Of a stretch of DNA of 64,000 nt, positions 45,326 through 55,959 are shown in pieces. How positions within the stretch are numbered: position 1 is the first letter of the stretch; every line of letters starts with the position of its first letter. A model generated the notes under the pieces. The model was not told the origin of the DNA. It ran no database searches and saw nothing but the letters and a program-made list of their open reading frames with translations. The position numbers and the translations under genes are program-made. Origin of the DNA: Knoxdaviesia capensis (taxonomy: Eukaryota; Ascomycota; Sordariomycetes; Microascales; Gondwanamycetaceae); contig LNGK01000007.1 of assembly GCA_001510575.1 (NCBI GenBank), positions 1,730,151 to 1,794,150 of the forward strand, read 5' to 3'.

Positions 45326-48192
45326 TCAGCCAACGACACTCTTCATGCTGAGGCTCTCAAGGAACCCGGCGAGGTCCTCCCGCTTGACCTCAACCACACA
45401 GTGCTCGAAGCTATCCACCCGGACCCGCGAGTTGGTCTCGGCAATAGCATCCTGGAACGCCGCGCCGAACCGGTTGAGGCCGTACCCGCGCGACCGCCGC
45501 GCCTCTTCGCTGATCTCGTCGTCGTCGTCATCCTCCGACTCCGAGTCGGATTCCGACGCCTCCGATTCGGTGTCGAGCTCGTCGTCATCGTCGCCGCCGT
45601 TGTCTCCGCCCGCCTGTTCGCGCGCCAGCCGCCGCGCCTCCCGCTTATCCGCCCGCACCTTCTCGCGCGCAGCCTTCTCCTCCTCCTTCTTGCGCGCCTT
45701 GGCATCGCGCGCCGCCTTGCGCCGCACCGCCGCCTCGCGATCCATAAACGCCGAGTCGGGGCCGCCGCCGCCGCCCGTGCCGACCACAATGTACACGTCG
45801 CGCTGCTCGTCGAGACTAGCGACAACCAGCGGCGTGCCGCGGCCGCCGTGCGACAGTCGGCCCGTGGTGTCGCGCTCCTGCTCCAGCAGCGCCTCGCCCA
45901 CCCACAGCGCCAGCTTTGTCAGCGCCGCTGGGTGCGTGAACAGCGGCACGTCGGGCCCGTCCTTGACCACGCACAGGCGGAATGCCCGCAGGTGCTTGAT
46001 TTGCTTCTTGTTGATCAGCGACGTGCCTGTACGGTAGATGGCGCGGTGCAGGAACTGCGCGGTGGAAAGCCCGGCCTTGAGGGCCTCGATGCTGTGAGAT
46101 TGGAAAAAAAGAGTATGTTAGTAAATGAATGAGCTAGGAGAGCAGACAGCTAGAGAGGAAAAAAAGAAAAGAAAGCCAAAGAGCTGTTTTAGACGTACTC
46201 ATCCAGCGCATCATACGCCATCCAGAACCGACGGATCCACTCATCGGAGCGAGCTTCTTCTTCAGCCTCTAGATCAATCTCGGCTTCCTCGCGAGAAGCC
46301 CAGCGACGAGGCGGACCACTGCCAGGAAGACCGGACTGCGGTCCATTCTCAGCACGGCGGCCAACCTCCAACAGCGCGCTGATGACAACGCCCACATCCT
46401 GCGCGCTCAGCGTCGCGCGCCATCCCCAGCTGCGAACGAAACCCCAGCCGTCCTTGGCACCGGCGCGGTCAAGACCGTCCGATTCCACCGAGGGCACCAT
46501 CTCATCCAGGTTGTACAGCGAAGCGTATTTGAGCAGCTTGGCGCGCAGGTCGCGCTTTAGCATCATGTCCATGTGCGGGTAGCTTTGCTTGCACTGCACC
46601 AGGCTGATGCCCATCTTGGCCAGCAGCTTGTGCAGACGCTTCAGGCCCGGCTCGCTCCACGTGCGCAGGCGCGCGAACAGGTACGGCGAGTGCAGCATGC
46701 TGTCGTAAAGGCTCCAGTGGCGGATCAGGAGGAACTTGGGCTCGGGGGACAGGCGGATGGCGGTGTCCTCGGGGCTGCGAGCCGAGGTGGGGATGATACC
46801 CACGCTCTCGGGAGAAGAGCTGAGGGGCGACGAGCCCGAGCTGCTGCCACTGCTGCTGGTGACGCTGCTATAGCGGGGTCCGCCAGGAATGACATCGGGA
46901 GGATTGAGACGGCGCACTTCGTCGCGCAGGAGTTGGCGAATCCGCGCACCGCGGATACCCAGCCAACCGGATCCGCGGTTTCCATCGGCTCCGCGCACCG
47001 GAACAGCGACACCAGCCGAGGAGCGGCCGTACAGCTCCATGGAGGTAACACCGACGATGGCGAGCCAGAGAAGATCATTGTCCTCGCGACCGAGTTCGGA
47101 GGCGAGAGAGTACATCATGGAGGAGATGGGCTCGGAGAACGACGTGCCCATGTGGTAATACTTCTGGATAATTGCCTCCTTTTCGTCGCGAAGGCGAAGG
47201 AGGCGTCGGCGAAGAGCCCGCGCGGACTGCTTGGGGGCCGAGTTGAGAGGAAGGGTCTGGGCCGAAGCGGATTGGCCGTTAGAAGACACGGGGTCTTGAA
47301 GAGACATGAGGCCGCGGCCGGTAGGGCGGCGGGGTGACTCGGGAATTGACGCGGATGAGTTGCTCCGACGTCGCTGGTGGGGGCGGCTGTCTCCCTCGTC
47401 CTCACTCCACTCATCGTTATCGTCTTCATGCTCGCGGTCGGACCAGCTCTTGCGCTTCTGGCCGGCACGGGCGTCGTCGTGATCAGTCGACGGCTTCTTC
47501 GAAATGTGGTCGTCCTGGTCATCGTCGTCATCGTCGTCCGAGTCGCCAATGTCGTCAGCACCGACAATCTCCGGCATGCCTAGGAGCGTGCTGTAAGCTT
47601 CACGCTCAACGGTGAGGTCCTCGTCAACATCGCCGTCGTCGAAGACAACAATTCCGCCGCGGCTAGGGTTGTAGGAATCGCTTATGCGGCCGTCATGGAC
47701 GCCGGTGGGCTGCTGGACACGCGTCACCGAGGATTCGGGGTCGGAAGAGGAGAGAGGGCCGGAGGAGGTCTGAGGAAATCCGCCGAACACGTTCGACAGG
47801 TTCCACGGACGGTGGGCGTCGAACACCCAGACGGAAACGCCACCGTACGAGGGAGCATCTTCGGTCGGCTCGTCGGTCTCAAGGCAAAGGATCGTGCCCA
47901 GATCGGCCATGCCACCAACACCAAGGCAGATGACAATGCCACCGGAGCCGCCGCGCGAGGTCATCATGGGGCCGACCAGGTTGCGGCCGGCACGGTCGAG
48001 GTCGGAGTAGCCGGCCACGGGCTGGATCTTGTGCTGGATGTAGTCATGTTTGAGGAGCCGGGTGAGAATGCGGCAGGCGCAGAGAGCGTCGGGCTCGAGA
48101 GCAACGAGGATAAGAACGGGAGGGGAGAGGGGATGGCGGGTGTTCTGGAGGTGTATGTACAGCTTCGCGAGCAGATCCCGCGGAAGATACAT
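45326..48192 (-). CDS. cdc45: DNA replication initiation protein CDC45
   Basis: Component of the CMG helicase (Cdc45-Mcm2-7-GINS) that unwinds DNA at replication forks. Two exons on the minus strand, 46199-48192 and 45326-46091, joined by a 107-nt GTACGT...CAG intron, give 919 residues. The N terminus MYLPRDLLAKLYIHLQNT, then PPVLILVALEPDALCACRILT and IVICLGVGGMADLG, belongs to the DHH-like fold. A long acidic, low-complexity insert (DDDDDDDQDD and KRKSWSDRE) follows. Then come SFSEPISSMMYSLASELGRED, a second highly charged insert rich in Glu, Lys and Arg, and the conserved ending SFEHCVVEVKREDLAGFLE, then SLSMKSVVG. The frame is open for 363 more codons upstream, but family alignment fixes the start at 48192. 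It is larger than yeast Cdc45 because of the inserts. Confidence 0.95.
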
Positions 48193-48344
48193 GGTGGCAA
48201 GGTGTTGGCCGCAACGACACAGAGAGTCGTGCTTGACAACTGTAAACACCTGTCGAGGACACCAAGATCCGAAAGGGAATTGGGGGTCGTTGTTTCGAAG
48301 ATCGAGAAGGTGGCCGAAGTTCCGGCGCGAGAATCCGAAATGAG

Positions 48345-48350
48345 ACGCGT
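48345..48350. promoter_or_regulatory. MluI cell-cycle box (MBF-like site)
   Basis: ACGCGT lies 153 bp upstream of the CDC45 start codon. In yeasts this box drives G1/S transcription of replication genes through the MBF complex, and CDC45 is a plausible target. A six-base site is common by chance, so position is the main support. Confidence 0.4.
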
Positions 48351-48870
48351 TAAGGGTCGGGACGTCGACAGTCGGAAGCTCGGGCGAGAGATCGGCAGGA
48401 TACAAACACCGGGCAATTGGAGTGGAAATAGAGCGTGAGGTCGAAGGTCGAGAGGCGGGAGTGAGGGAGAGAAAGAGGATGAGATATGAGGGATGAATGA
48501 GGAAAACAAGAGAGGGTGAGCGAGGGAGAGCAAGAATAAGAGTAGAGCAATAACAATGTGACTGTAGTAACTCTTGAAGAGGGCGCACAGAATGAATACA
48601 GAGAAGGGTTGCAGAGAGCAAAAAGAGGAATAGGGATGCAGGAGGAATTGGAGGAGGAAGAAAAGAAACAAAAACACCCGTGAACAGCTGAAGTGAAGAT
48701 ATTGTGAGGTACAGGGGACAAGCAGAGGAAAAAAAACAACCACCAAAAAATAAAAAACATAAAATATTCAAAATATCAGACAATACATCGAGGGCTGCAA
48801 ATTGGCAGGTGCGGTCCTGGTGGTGTAAGACGCGCCTGTGGTGATTTTGATGTATGGGACATTGAACATG

Positions 48871-48909
48871 CATGTACCTTTCACGCAAATATACGCGTAA
48901 AGGTACATG
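48871..48909. repeat. 39-bp near-palindrome containing an MluI box
   Basis: The left arm CATGTACCTTTCACGC (48871-48886) and right arm GCGTAAAGGTACATG (48895-48909) are complementary apart from one extra C, around an 8-nt A/T-rich loop. ACGCGT (48893-48898) sits at the loop edge. It lies about 680 bp upstream of CDC45 and 700 bp upstream of the dioxygenase gene. Confidence 0.9.
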
Positions 48910-49611
48910 TTCCGCATAAAATCGGTCCACGGCGCGTCGATTAATGCAGGGAACAAAAATTCGAAGCGCAAATGGCTGAAGTACCTTTGCTGCTATCATG
49001 CATAGTAACGATACATCCTCACGACCACAACTGGACGCGCTTCGGGGAACGTACAGTGTATATCGCACAGTCGAGTCAGGATACTCGCACTCCTGGCGCT
49101 CAGCGCACAGTGCATATACCGTGTCCATTGCCCTGGCACTGTGAGTTTTCCTCGCTGAGTCAGCAAATGTAACCCTAACCAACCCCGCTATTAGGGTTGT
49201 CCTTGTGTAAAGCTTTCCCCGGATCGGCATCGACAGCAAGGTTGTAGCTCCCACACTCCGGCGAACGAGCGGCGTTATCACGAGTGAAATGTATCATCTA
49301 TGCAGGACATGGCGCTATTCTCACGCAAGTCAACTGATTTGTTTGGTTCTGTCTCTCTAGAGTGACAGTCTTCGGTGCCGGTTACTCGCCGGGTCGGGCC
49401 AGTGTCCCGGGTCTCATCATATTGCTGGAAGAGCACGAATTTGGGCTTGGGGGTTGCGGAGGCTGCGGAGACCGTAGAGCTTCCGGTGGTAGAAGTATAA
49501 GTATATGCAAAGTCCTATGGGAAGTCAGCTGCAGTGTGAGTGTTTTCTTCTGGAGGTAATCGCTTTTCCCCGGCTTCAAACTCGATATCTGCGACTCTCA
49601 AACCTTCAACA

Positions 49612-51172
49612 ATGGCTCCTCCGTCAGCTAACATCGACCCTGCAACGGTCTCGGCCGGGCCTGTCCCAGTGACAAAGTCCAACACGGCCTCCCGCTTGGA
49701 TGGCCCTTTGACCTACTCAGGGTCGTTGGACCAGTACGACAGCTTCGACGTGACCAATGTAATTGGCCGGGAATATCCGGCAGTGCAGTTGAGCGAGATC
49801 CTCGACGATGACCAGAAGATCCGCGATCTCGCCATCATCGGTAAGTTTCATACACCCTTCCCCGCCCCAGGAAACTGATATAACCAGCCCGTCCATGCAT
49901 CTAACATCAGCACCGCTATGCACACAGTCTCCCAGCGCGGAGTGGTCTTCTTCCGCAACCAGGACCTCGACATCGACTCGCAGAAGCTGCTGGGCCAGCG
50001 CCTCGGCGCCCTCACCGGAAAGCCCGAGTCGTCGCAGCTGCACCGCCACGCGCTGCAGAACAGCAAGCGCGGGATCGCCGTCGACGAGCACGGCAAGCTG
50101 GACGACGAGGTGTCGGTGATCTCGTCCGAGCAGACCCGCAAGTACTACAAGGAGCAGATCACGGCGGCGTCCAAGCGGCTGGGGTCGACCGGCTGGCACG
50201 CCGAGTATGTTGCACCACAACGCGCTCTTATCTTGCTGCTTTTCTCTTCTTGTACATGGAGTACTGCATCTATTCAAGTCAACCCGCTAACCACCGGGGT
50301 TGAAAAAACAATCTAGCATCACCTTTGAGCGCATCCCCTCCGACTACGCCATCCTCAAAATCACCACCCTGCCCGAGGACGCCGGCGGAGACACGCTGTG
50401 GGCCTCGGGCTACGAGGTGTACGACCGGCTGTCCCCGGCGTTCCAGAAGCTGGCCGACGGGCTCACGGCCACGCACTACCAGCCCAACTTTGTCAAGGTC
50501 AACGAGAAGTTCGGCGCCGAGCTGATTGACCAGGACCGCGGGTCGCCCGAGAACACCGATCTGTCCTTTGAGGCTGAGCAGTATGTACTGCCCCGCAAAC
50601 TCACTTCGGTGAATGTCTTGTCTCGTGTATCTGTTTGCTTTCAGGAGATCCTTCGTGCTAATTCAGACTGTAGCCCCCTGGTGCGAACAAACCCGGTTAC
50701 CGGCTGGAAGGCCCTCTTCGGGCTGGGCCTGCAGGTCAAGAGTGGGAAGATCAACGGCTTGACTGAGCGCGAGAGCGAGATTATCAAGGATTACTGTAAG
50801 TTGTGGGGGGTATAAGCCATCTCGTCTGGGGAAAAAAGAAAAGAAATTGTCTCTAACCGGTATGCTCCCGACAGTCCTCCAGCTCGTCACCGACAATCAC
50901 GACCTGCAAGTCCGCTTCAAGTGGAACAAGAACGACATTGCCATCTGGGACAAGTATGTTTTGTTACTCTTCAGAGCCCCTCCACCGGCAAACATCGTCC
51001 ATATACCAGAAACTAACTCCGCTTCTACTCTCACAGCCGCTCGGTCTTCCACACTGCCACCTTCGACTACTCCGGCAAGCGCCAGGGTAACCGCGTGGTG
51101 TCTCTGGGCGAGAAGCCGTACTTTGACCCCAACTCCAAGTCTCGCTGGGAAGCTCTAGGCCTCCAACTATAG
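49612..51172 (+). CDS. TauD/TfdA-type 2-oxoglutarate-dependent dioxygenase
   Basis: Fe(II)/2-oxoglutarate oxygenase of the TauD/TfdA family. Relatives release sulfite from alkylsulfonates such as taurine, or oxidise herbicides and other small acids; the substrate here is unknown. Six exons, 49612-49840, 49928-50204, 50317-50580, 50674-50795, 50875-50953 and 51037-51172, give 368 residues. The iron triad is His167-x-Asp169 (GWHADITFERIPSDYA, split across an exon junction) and His257 (EHPLVRTNPVTGWKALF). The 2-oxoglutarate-binding arginine is expected within RFKWNKNDIAIWDNRSVFH. Early motifs are GREYPAVQLSEIL and SQRGVVFFRNQDLD. All five introns have GT-AG ends and restore one frame. An in-frame upstream ATG at 49540 is possible but less well placed. 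It is not a membrane protein. Confidence 0.92.
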
Positions 51173-52549
51173 CTTGTATTACCCATATACTCCAGACAAG
51201 ATTGTGCGTTTGCCGATGGCATCTGCCGCGGATTCAAGGTCGAACCCTAGCGTCCACCCTTCAACAAGCGGGCGGCAAGGTGTTCACGTCAGTCTGCTGT
51301 TAATTAAATCAAACCACAAGATAATAAATTCTGTTCTCCTCTGACATCTTTAAGCTCGGTTGTGCTCTAATGCCAGTGGGGAATGGGATACACGGCCGGC
51401 TAGCCTGTGGTTAGATTTTCAACCCAATAGTTGGGCATTGGGCATTTATTCGCCGTCTAGCGCTGGGAAATGTTCGCGCTAGGTGCAACTCGGAGGCGTA
51501 TTGATTCGCGGATGGGCGGAGAAATATGCAGATGTCATTCGGTAGGCTCGTTGAGTCGAGGGCATCTTAATCCAGTCGAGTTGATAGCTGAGAGAAGTAG
51601 GTGGATGTTGTTTCTAGCGAAAAGAAACAGGAAAGAGATAATGATTGAAAAAGGTGAACAAATAATAATAAGCTGTGAATAGTCACTAGTATGAGAATAA
51701 GTGCCTCCTTGATGCTGAATCATGAATCATGGAAAGAGGAAAAGGGGAAAAACGAGTTTCGGAAACTAGATACCCTCTTCCCCTCATCCATCAGAAACGT
51801 TTCTTCCTTTTGTTCTAAAGAGAAAATTAAAAATAAATTAAAATAAAAGAAGAAGAAAGGGGGATGGAAGTTCTATCTAGCACTTAGGCTTTCCAGTCTG
51901 TCTGTCACCGAGTGACACGTTGGTACTAATGGGAGTGGCTCGTAGTTTCCCCCCTCCGATGGAAAACTGACTCGGGAACGTCACTTTCTGACATTTCCGC
52001 CGGCGGCGTCCGGCTCGGCGCGCGCATCGTCCGTCAAACCCCCCGGGCCAAAAAAATAAAATAAGATAAAATAAATTGAATATAAAGACAACAATAATAA
52101 AAACCCGCCACCACGGACGGGACCAGAAGAACCCGAGTTGAAAAGAACCCAGGTGCGCAAGAACCCCGAGAGAAAATGGAAGAAAAGAAAAAGGCGCCAA
52201 CGAGCGCGGAACACCCCTGCTGCATCCCCGCCCACGGCCGCCAAGGTAATTCGCCGAGTCGACAGACAGATACCAGGTCAGATTTTGGAATTGGTATGCA
52301 CGGCTGGCCTCCTGCTCTACTACCCCTCACCGTTCTTTTGGTCCCTCTGGAGTCTCCCACGTCTCTCTCTCTCTCTCCCACCGGTCTTTTGTTCCTCCTC
52401 CATCCCGCGTTGCATGATACCAATGTAATGACACGAATCTCGCTTCCCCGGGACACTGGGACAAGCCAGTGGTATTTTTAGCTCTCCCGTCCATCGATTC
52501 AGTGGATTCCTCTTCCCTCCCGTGTCTTTCTTTGTATTCCAGTGATACG

Positions 52550-52573
52550 CACACACACACACACACACACACA
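52550..52573. repeat. AC microsatellite
   Basis: Twenty-four bases of alternating C and A in the upstream region of the methyltransferase gene. Confidence 0.95.
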
Positions 52574-53148
52574 AAGTATTTGTATTTCCGTGTGTCTCGT
52601 GTGGGTGCGTCTCCCATTGTGCTGGATTCTGTCTGGGAACTCCCACTGTAACCCACTGTAACCCGGCCGAATTCCCACTTAAAAGCACAGAAGACCCGAA
52701 GTCTGTAGGTCTCACACCACACACTTCCTCTCGTTTGGGTCCCAGCTATCTGTAATCAATGTGGGCTTCCTTCTTTTGGGGTCCCGCTCCACCCCCCACC
52801 GCACCCGGCCAAGCGGGAATATTCGCTTTTTTTTTTTCTCTCCCTCTCTCCTTTGTGTGCATGTCCCCCGAACACCCCCGGTTTTACTGTTCCTTTTTTT
52901 TGGTTGTTGCATCTGGCGAGGAATGCATAGGTGTGTGTTGTCGTTCGGGTACATGTAGCATCAATCCATCGTTTGAGTCTGGCGCGAGAACCGAAAGAAA
53001 AAGAAACGAAACGAAAACCACATACGACAAGTCAGTCTCTCTCTCCATAAATCTTTTCCCCTCCTCCTCCTTTACTTTCTCGCTCTCTCTCTCTTGTCTA
53101 GCTGAATTCCCACTAGTCTGCCAACCCTTCCCTCCGACTCCTTTTTTT

Positions 53149-53170
53149 TCTCTCTCTCTCTCTCTCTCTC
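53149..53170. repeat. TC microsatellite
   Basis: Uninterrupted TC run following a T run, inside the probable leader of the gene at 53727. Confidence 0.9.
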
Positions 53171-53726
53171 TTAGTTCTTTTTCCTCGTCGTTAATTTTTA
53201 GTCTTTCATTCTTAAGCTTATTCCCTCCCTCCTTCCCAAATCCTTAGACCTGACTCTAAACTGTTCGCTCCTTCCCTCTCTCTTTCCTTCCATTCTTCCT
53301 CCCGGTTTTCCATGCGGGCTTCTAGTGCATCTTAATTCATCTTTCGACTCTTCCTTTTCTATTTTTGGTCTGCACTGGCCGAAATCCCGACAGTTGGGAA
53401 ACAGAAGCGGAGGAACAGCTGGCCCGCGAGCTGAACAGATCTCACATTACATAGAGAAAATCCCAAAAGCCACATTCCCGGAGACACAGAATCCCGACAG
53501 TTTGGTAAACTTCTTTTTTTTTAAACCCTATCATCTCCACCCACACCTTAAAATCCCGAGATGCAAGCCTGTGTGCTCTAGAGTTCCTAGATATATCCAT
53601 TACCCACTCCCACCGCCATATCCCAACAGCATCTCTCTCTCCCTCTCCCTTTCCCTCTTTCTCTATTCCGCCGTGCACCCTGTATACCTGTCTCTCTCCC
53701 GCTCCTGGCCGGACAGACATGCGCCC

Positions 53727-55204
53727 ATGTCGGTAGACGGCACCTCCGACTACGGCGGCTCGGTGGGCTCGTCCGGCTTCACGTCGCTCGACACCTCGGC
53801 CGCGCCGCACACCTACGAGCACGGCCGCCGCTACCAGGCCTTCATCGAGGGCCGCTACCCCATCCCCAACGACGAGCGCGAGCAGACCCGCGAGGAGTAC
53901 AAGCACATGATGCTCAAAGAGCTGTTTGGCGGCCGCCTGTTCTTTGCGCCCATCGGCGACCACCCGCTGAAGATCCTCGATCTGGGCACCGGCGTGGGCT
54001 CGTGGGCTGTTGATGGTGCGTTTATCTGTCTCCTGTTTTCTCTTCGTTTCGTGTGTGTGTGCGTGTGTGTGTGTGCGGATTGCCTATATGCACAGCATAC
54101 TGACGCTCTCTGCAGTCGGCGACATGTTCCCCAGCGCCCAGGTCATCGGCGTCGACCTCTCGTCCATCCAGCCGTACTATCACCCCACCAACGTGCTCTG
54201 GCGCGTCGATGACCTCGAAGCCGAGTGGCCCCCGCTGTACACCGGCTCCGACTTCGTCTTTGCCCGCTCCCTCATCATGACCATCCGCGACCCGCAGAGA
54301 CTACTTCACTCGGCATATGAGTACGTGTCCCCCCCCCTCTTCTCCCTTCTCCCTTCTCTTCTCTTGCAGTGTTCTTGAAGCCTTCCCCCTAACACCGCAT
54401 AACACACAAAAAAGTCACCTGCAACCCGGCGGCTGGATCGAACTGCAAGACCCCATCAGCACCGTCTTCTTCGCCTCGTCCGACGACCACGACGACTACA
54501 TCGACGAGGACGAGAACGCCACCACGCTGGCCTGGTCGACCGAAGTCTCTGCCGCCCTGGCCCTGCCCCCGCTCTCCCCGCCGAGAGCATCCTCGTCTCT
54601 CCCGGCGGGCCTGCGCCCCCGCCAGCGCCGGCTCCCATCCTTCGCCTCCTCGTCCGCCTCATCCTCCCACTCCTCCTCCACCACCACCGTGACCGCCATC
54701 CCCACCAACACCCCCACCACCCCCACCACCAGCACCCCCAGCAGTCCCACCCCNCCCCCCCCGCCAGTGCCGCCTGCCGCTGCCCCGGCCGTCCCCGACG
54801 CCGCAGACCCGGCACCGGCCGCGGAGACCCTCCTGCACCCGCTCGAGCGCCTCTTCACCGCCCTCGCAACCCCGCACTTTGCCGACCGCTACGGCTGGGA
54901 CCTCGGCGTGCCGGCCCGCATCGGCTCCCACCTGCGCCGCGCCGGCTTCCGCCGCCTGCACGAGCGCCGCTTCCGCGTCCCCCTGGGCCCGTGGCCGCGC
55001 GACGCCAAGGCCCGCGAGGTCGGCATCTACATGCAGCACGTCATGGACGGCTTCGCTGCGGCTGCCCTCGCCCGCTTCGAGGAACTCGATATGTCCCAGG
55101 AAGACGCCGACGCCCTGCTCGATGAGTGCCGCGCTGCCATGGACGACCGCTCCGTGCGCGCCTACATGATCTGGATCTCCGTGTGGGCGTGGAAGCCGGA
55201 GTGA
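53727..55204 (+). CDS. LaeA-like S-adenosylmethionine-dependent methyltransferase
   Basis: Class I methyltransferase of the LaeA-like group, many members of which influence secondary metabolism and development in fungi; the target is unknown. Exons 53727-54015, 54116-54320 and 54415-55204 give 427 residues. Typical motifs are YEHGRRYQAFIEGRYPIPND (residues 28-48), motif I KILDLGTGVGSWAVDVGD near 82-100, AQVIGVDLSSIQPYYHPTNV, DFVFARSLIMTIRD, and HLQPGGWIELQD. A Ser/Pro/Thr/Ala-rich insert of about 90 residues interrupts the domain at roughly 205-300 and contains an undetermined base (54754) within a C run. The insert is unusual for the family. The 3' end of intron 2 reads AAAAAAG, so the acceptor is AAG; the nearby CAG at 54367-54369 would introduce a stop. 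Confidence 0.87.
54754..54754. other. Undetermined base in a C run
   Basis: A single N sits inside a run of cytosines in the low-complexity insert of the methyltransferase. The run length, and so the frame, depends on the assembly being right here; the frame stays open as written. Confidence 0.95.
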
Positions 55205-55959
55205 TAGCCCGGCGTGGCCTTCTAGTTATGACTTAATGATTCTCATGCCCTTATGCTGCTTCAACCGTATCGACTGTATTTTCCGTCGTCATTCATTTGT
55301 TTGATAGACGATTTTAGCTTCCATATATATCCAGTAAATACCTTGATTACACCAGAAGCATTCACATATCTCCTCGGTGTTCCACATTCAACGTGTCCAT
55401 TGTCCGTATACACCGAGCTCTAACTCCATGGCAATCCATCGTTGCAGTCGTTCATAAATACACTCGGAAATTCACACTCACTTCGCCTACCGTCCCAAAA
55501 CAACAAGAATCTTGGATATATCCGCCCAGGCATAAAAAACAAGCAGAAAAGCAAACACCATCACAGCCATCAACCCCATGCCTGCAGTCAAGGTCCCACT
55601 AGCAACACCGCATTTTTGTATCCACCATCCCGAATTCCTCCCAAGTTGCGTCCTGCGCCATCAGAATCGTTCAGACATTCTGCGTAGTCGTTTCATACTA
55701 TGATTCTCACACACAGCACCCGAAAAGTCAGCACTGCCACATGGAATCAAAATTCGCGTTTTGTGTGAATAGTCGAGCGTGCTTAGTTATGTTCAAGGCG
55801 GTGAAAAGGTGTCGGAAAGTGAGCATTTGTGATTGTTGTAGGTGTATACGATAGCAGGAAATACCATCGAGTGGTAAAGTCTGTGACGCGTGAAGTGAGT
55901 TGCAAGAAAGGAGGAAGCGAGGAAGTGGTAATGTTGGCATCAAAGGCATCGTCATAGGC
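55205..55959. other. Convergent 3' spacer methyltransferase/transcription factor
   Basis: Tail-to-tail spacer of 755 bp, AT-rich, with short frames only. No gene is supported. Confidence 0.6.

Larger units (their letters stand above)
48193..49611. promoter_or_regulatory. Divergent promoter region CDC45/TauD
   Basis: Head-to-head spacer of 1.4 kb. It has a CT-rich leader on the minus strand, MluI cell-cycle boxes (ACGCGT) at 48345-48350 and 48893-48898, a near-palindrome at 48871-48909, and telomere-type motifs AACCCTAACC (49171-49180) and TTAGGGTT (49191-49198). Confidence 0.5.
51173..53726. other. Spacer and long pyrimidine-rich leader
   Basis: About 2.5 kb. AACCCTA lies at 51243-51249 just after the dioxygenase. 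AT-rich sequence follows, then from about 52340 onward a CT-rich + strand region with (AC) at 52550-52573 and (TC) at 53149-53170 that reads as the leader of the gene at 53727. Open frames here are low-complexity and not supported. Confidence 0.55.

Noticed and set aside
48193..49281. In-frame 363-codon extension upstream of the CDC45 start
   Set aside because: Family alignment places the start at MYLPRDLLAKLY (48192). The extension has leader-like composition (runs of Ser, Leu and Phe from a CT-rich strand) and no conserved motif.
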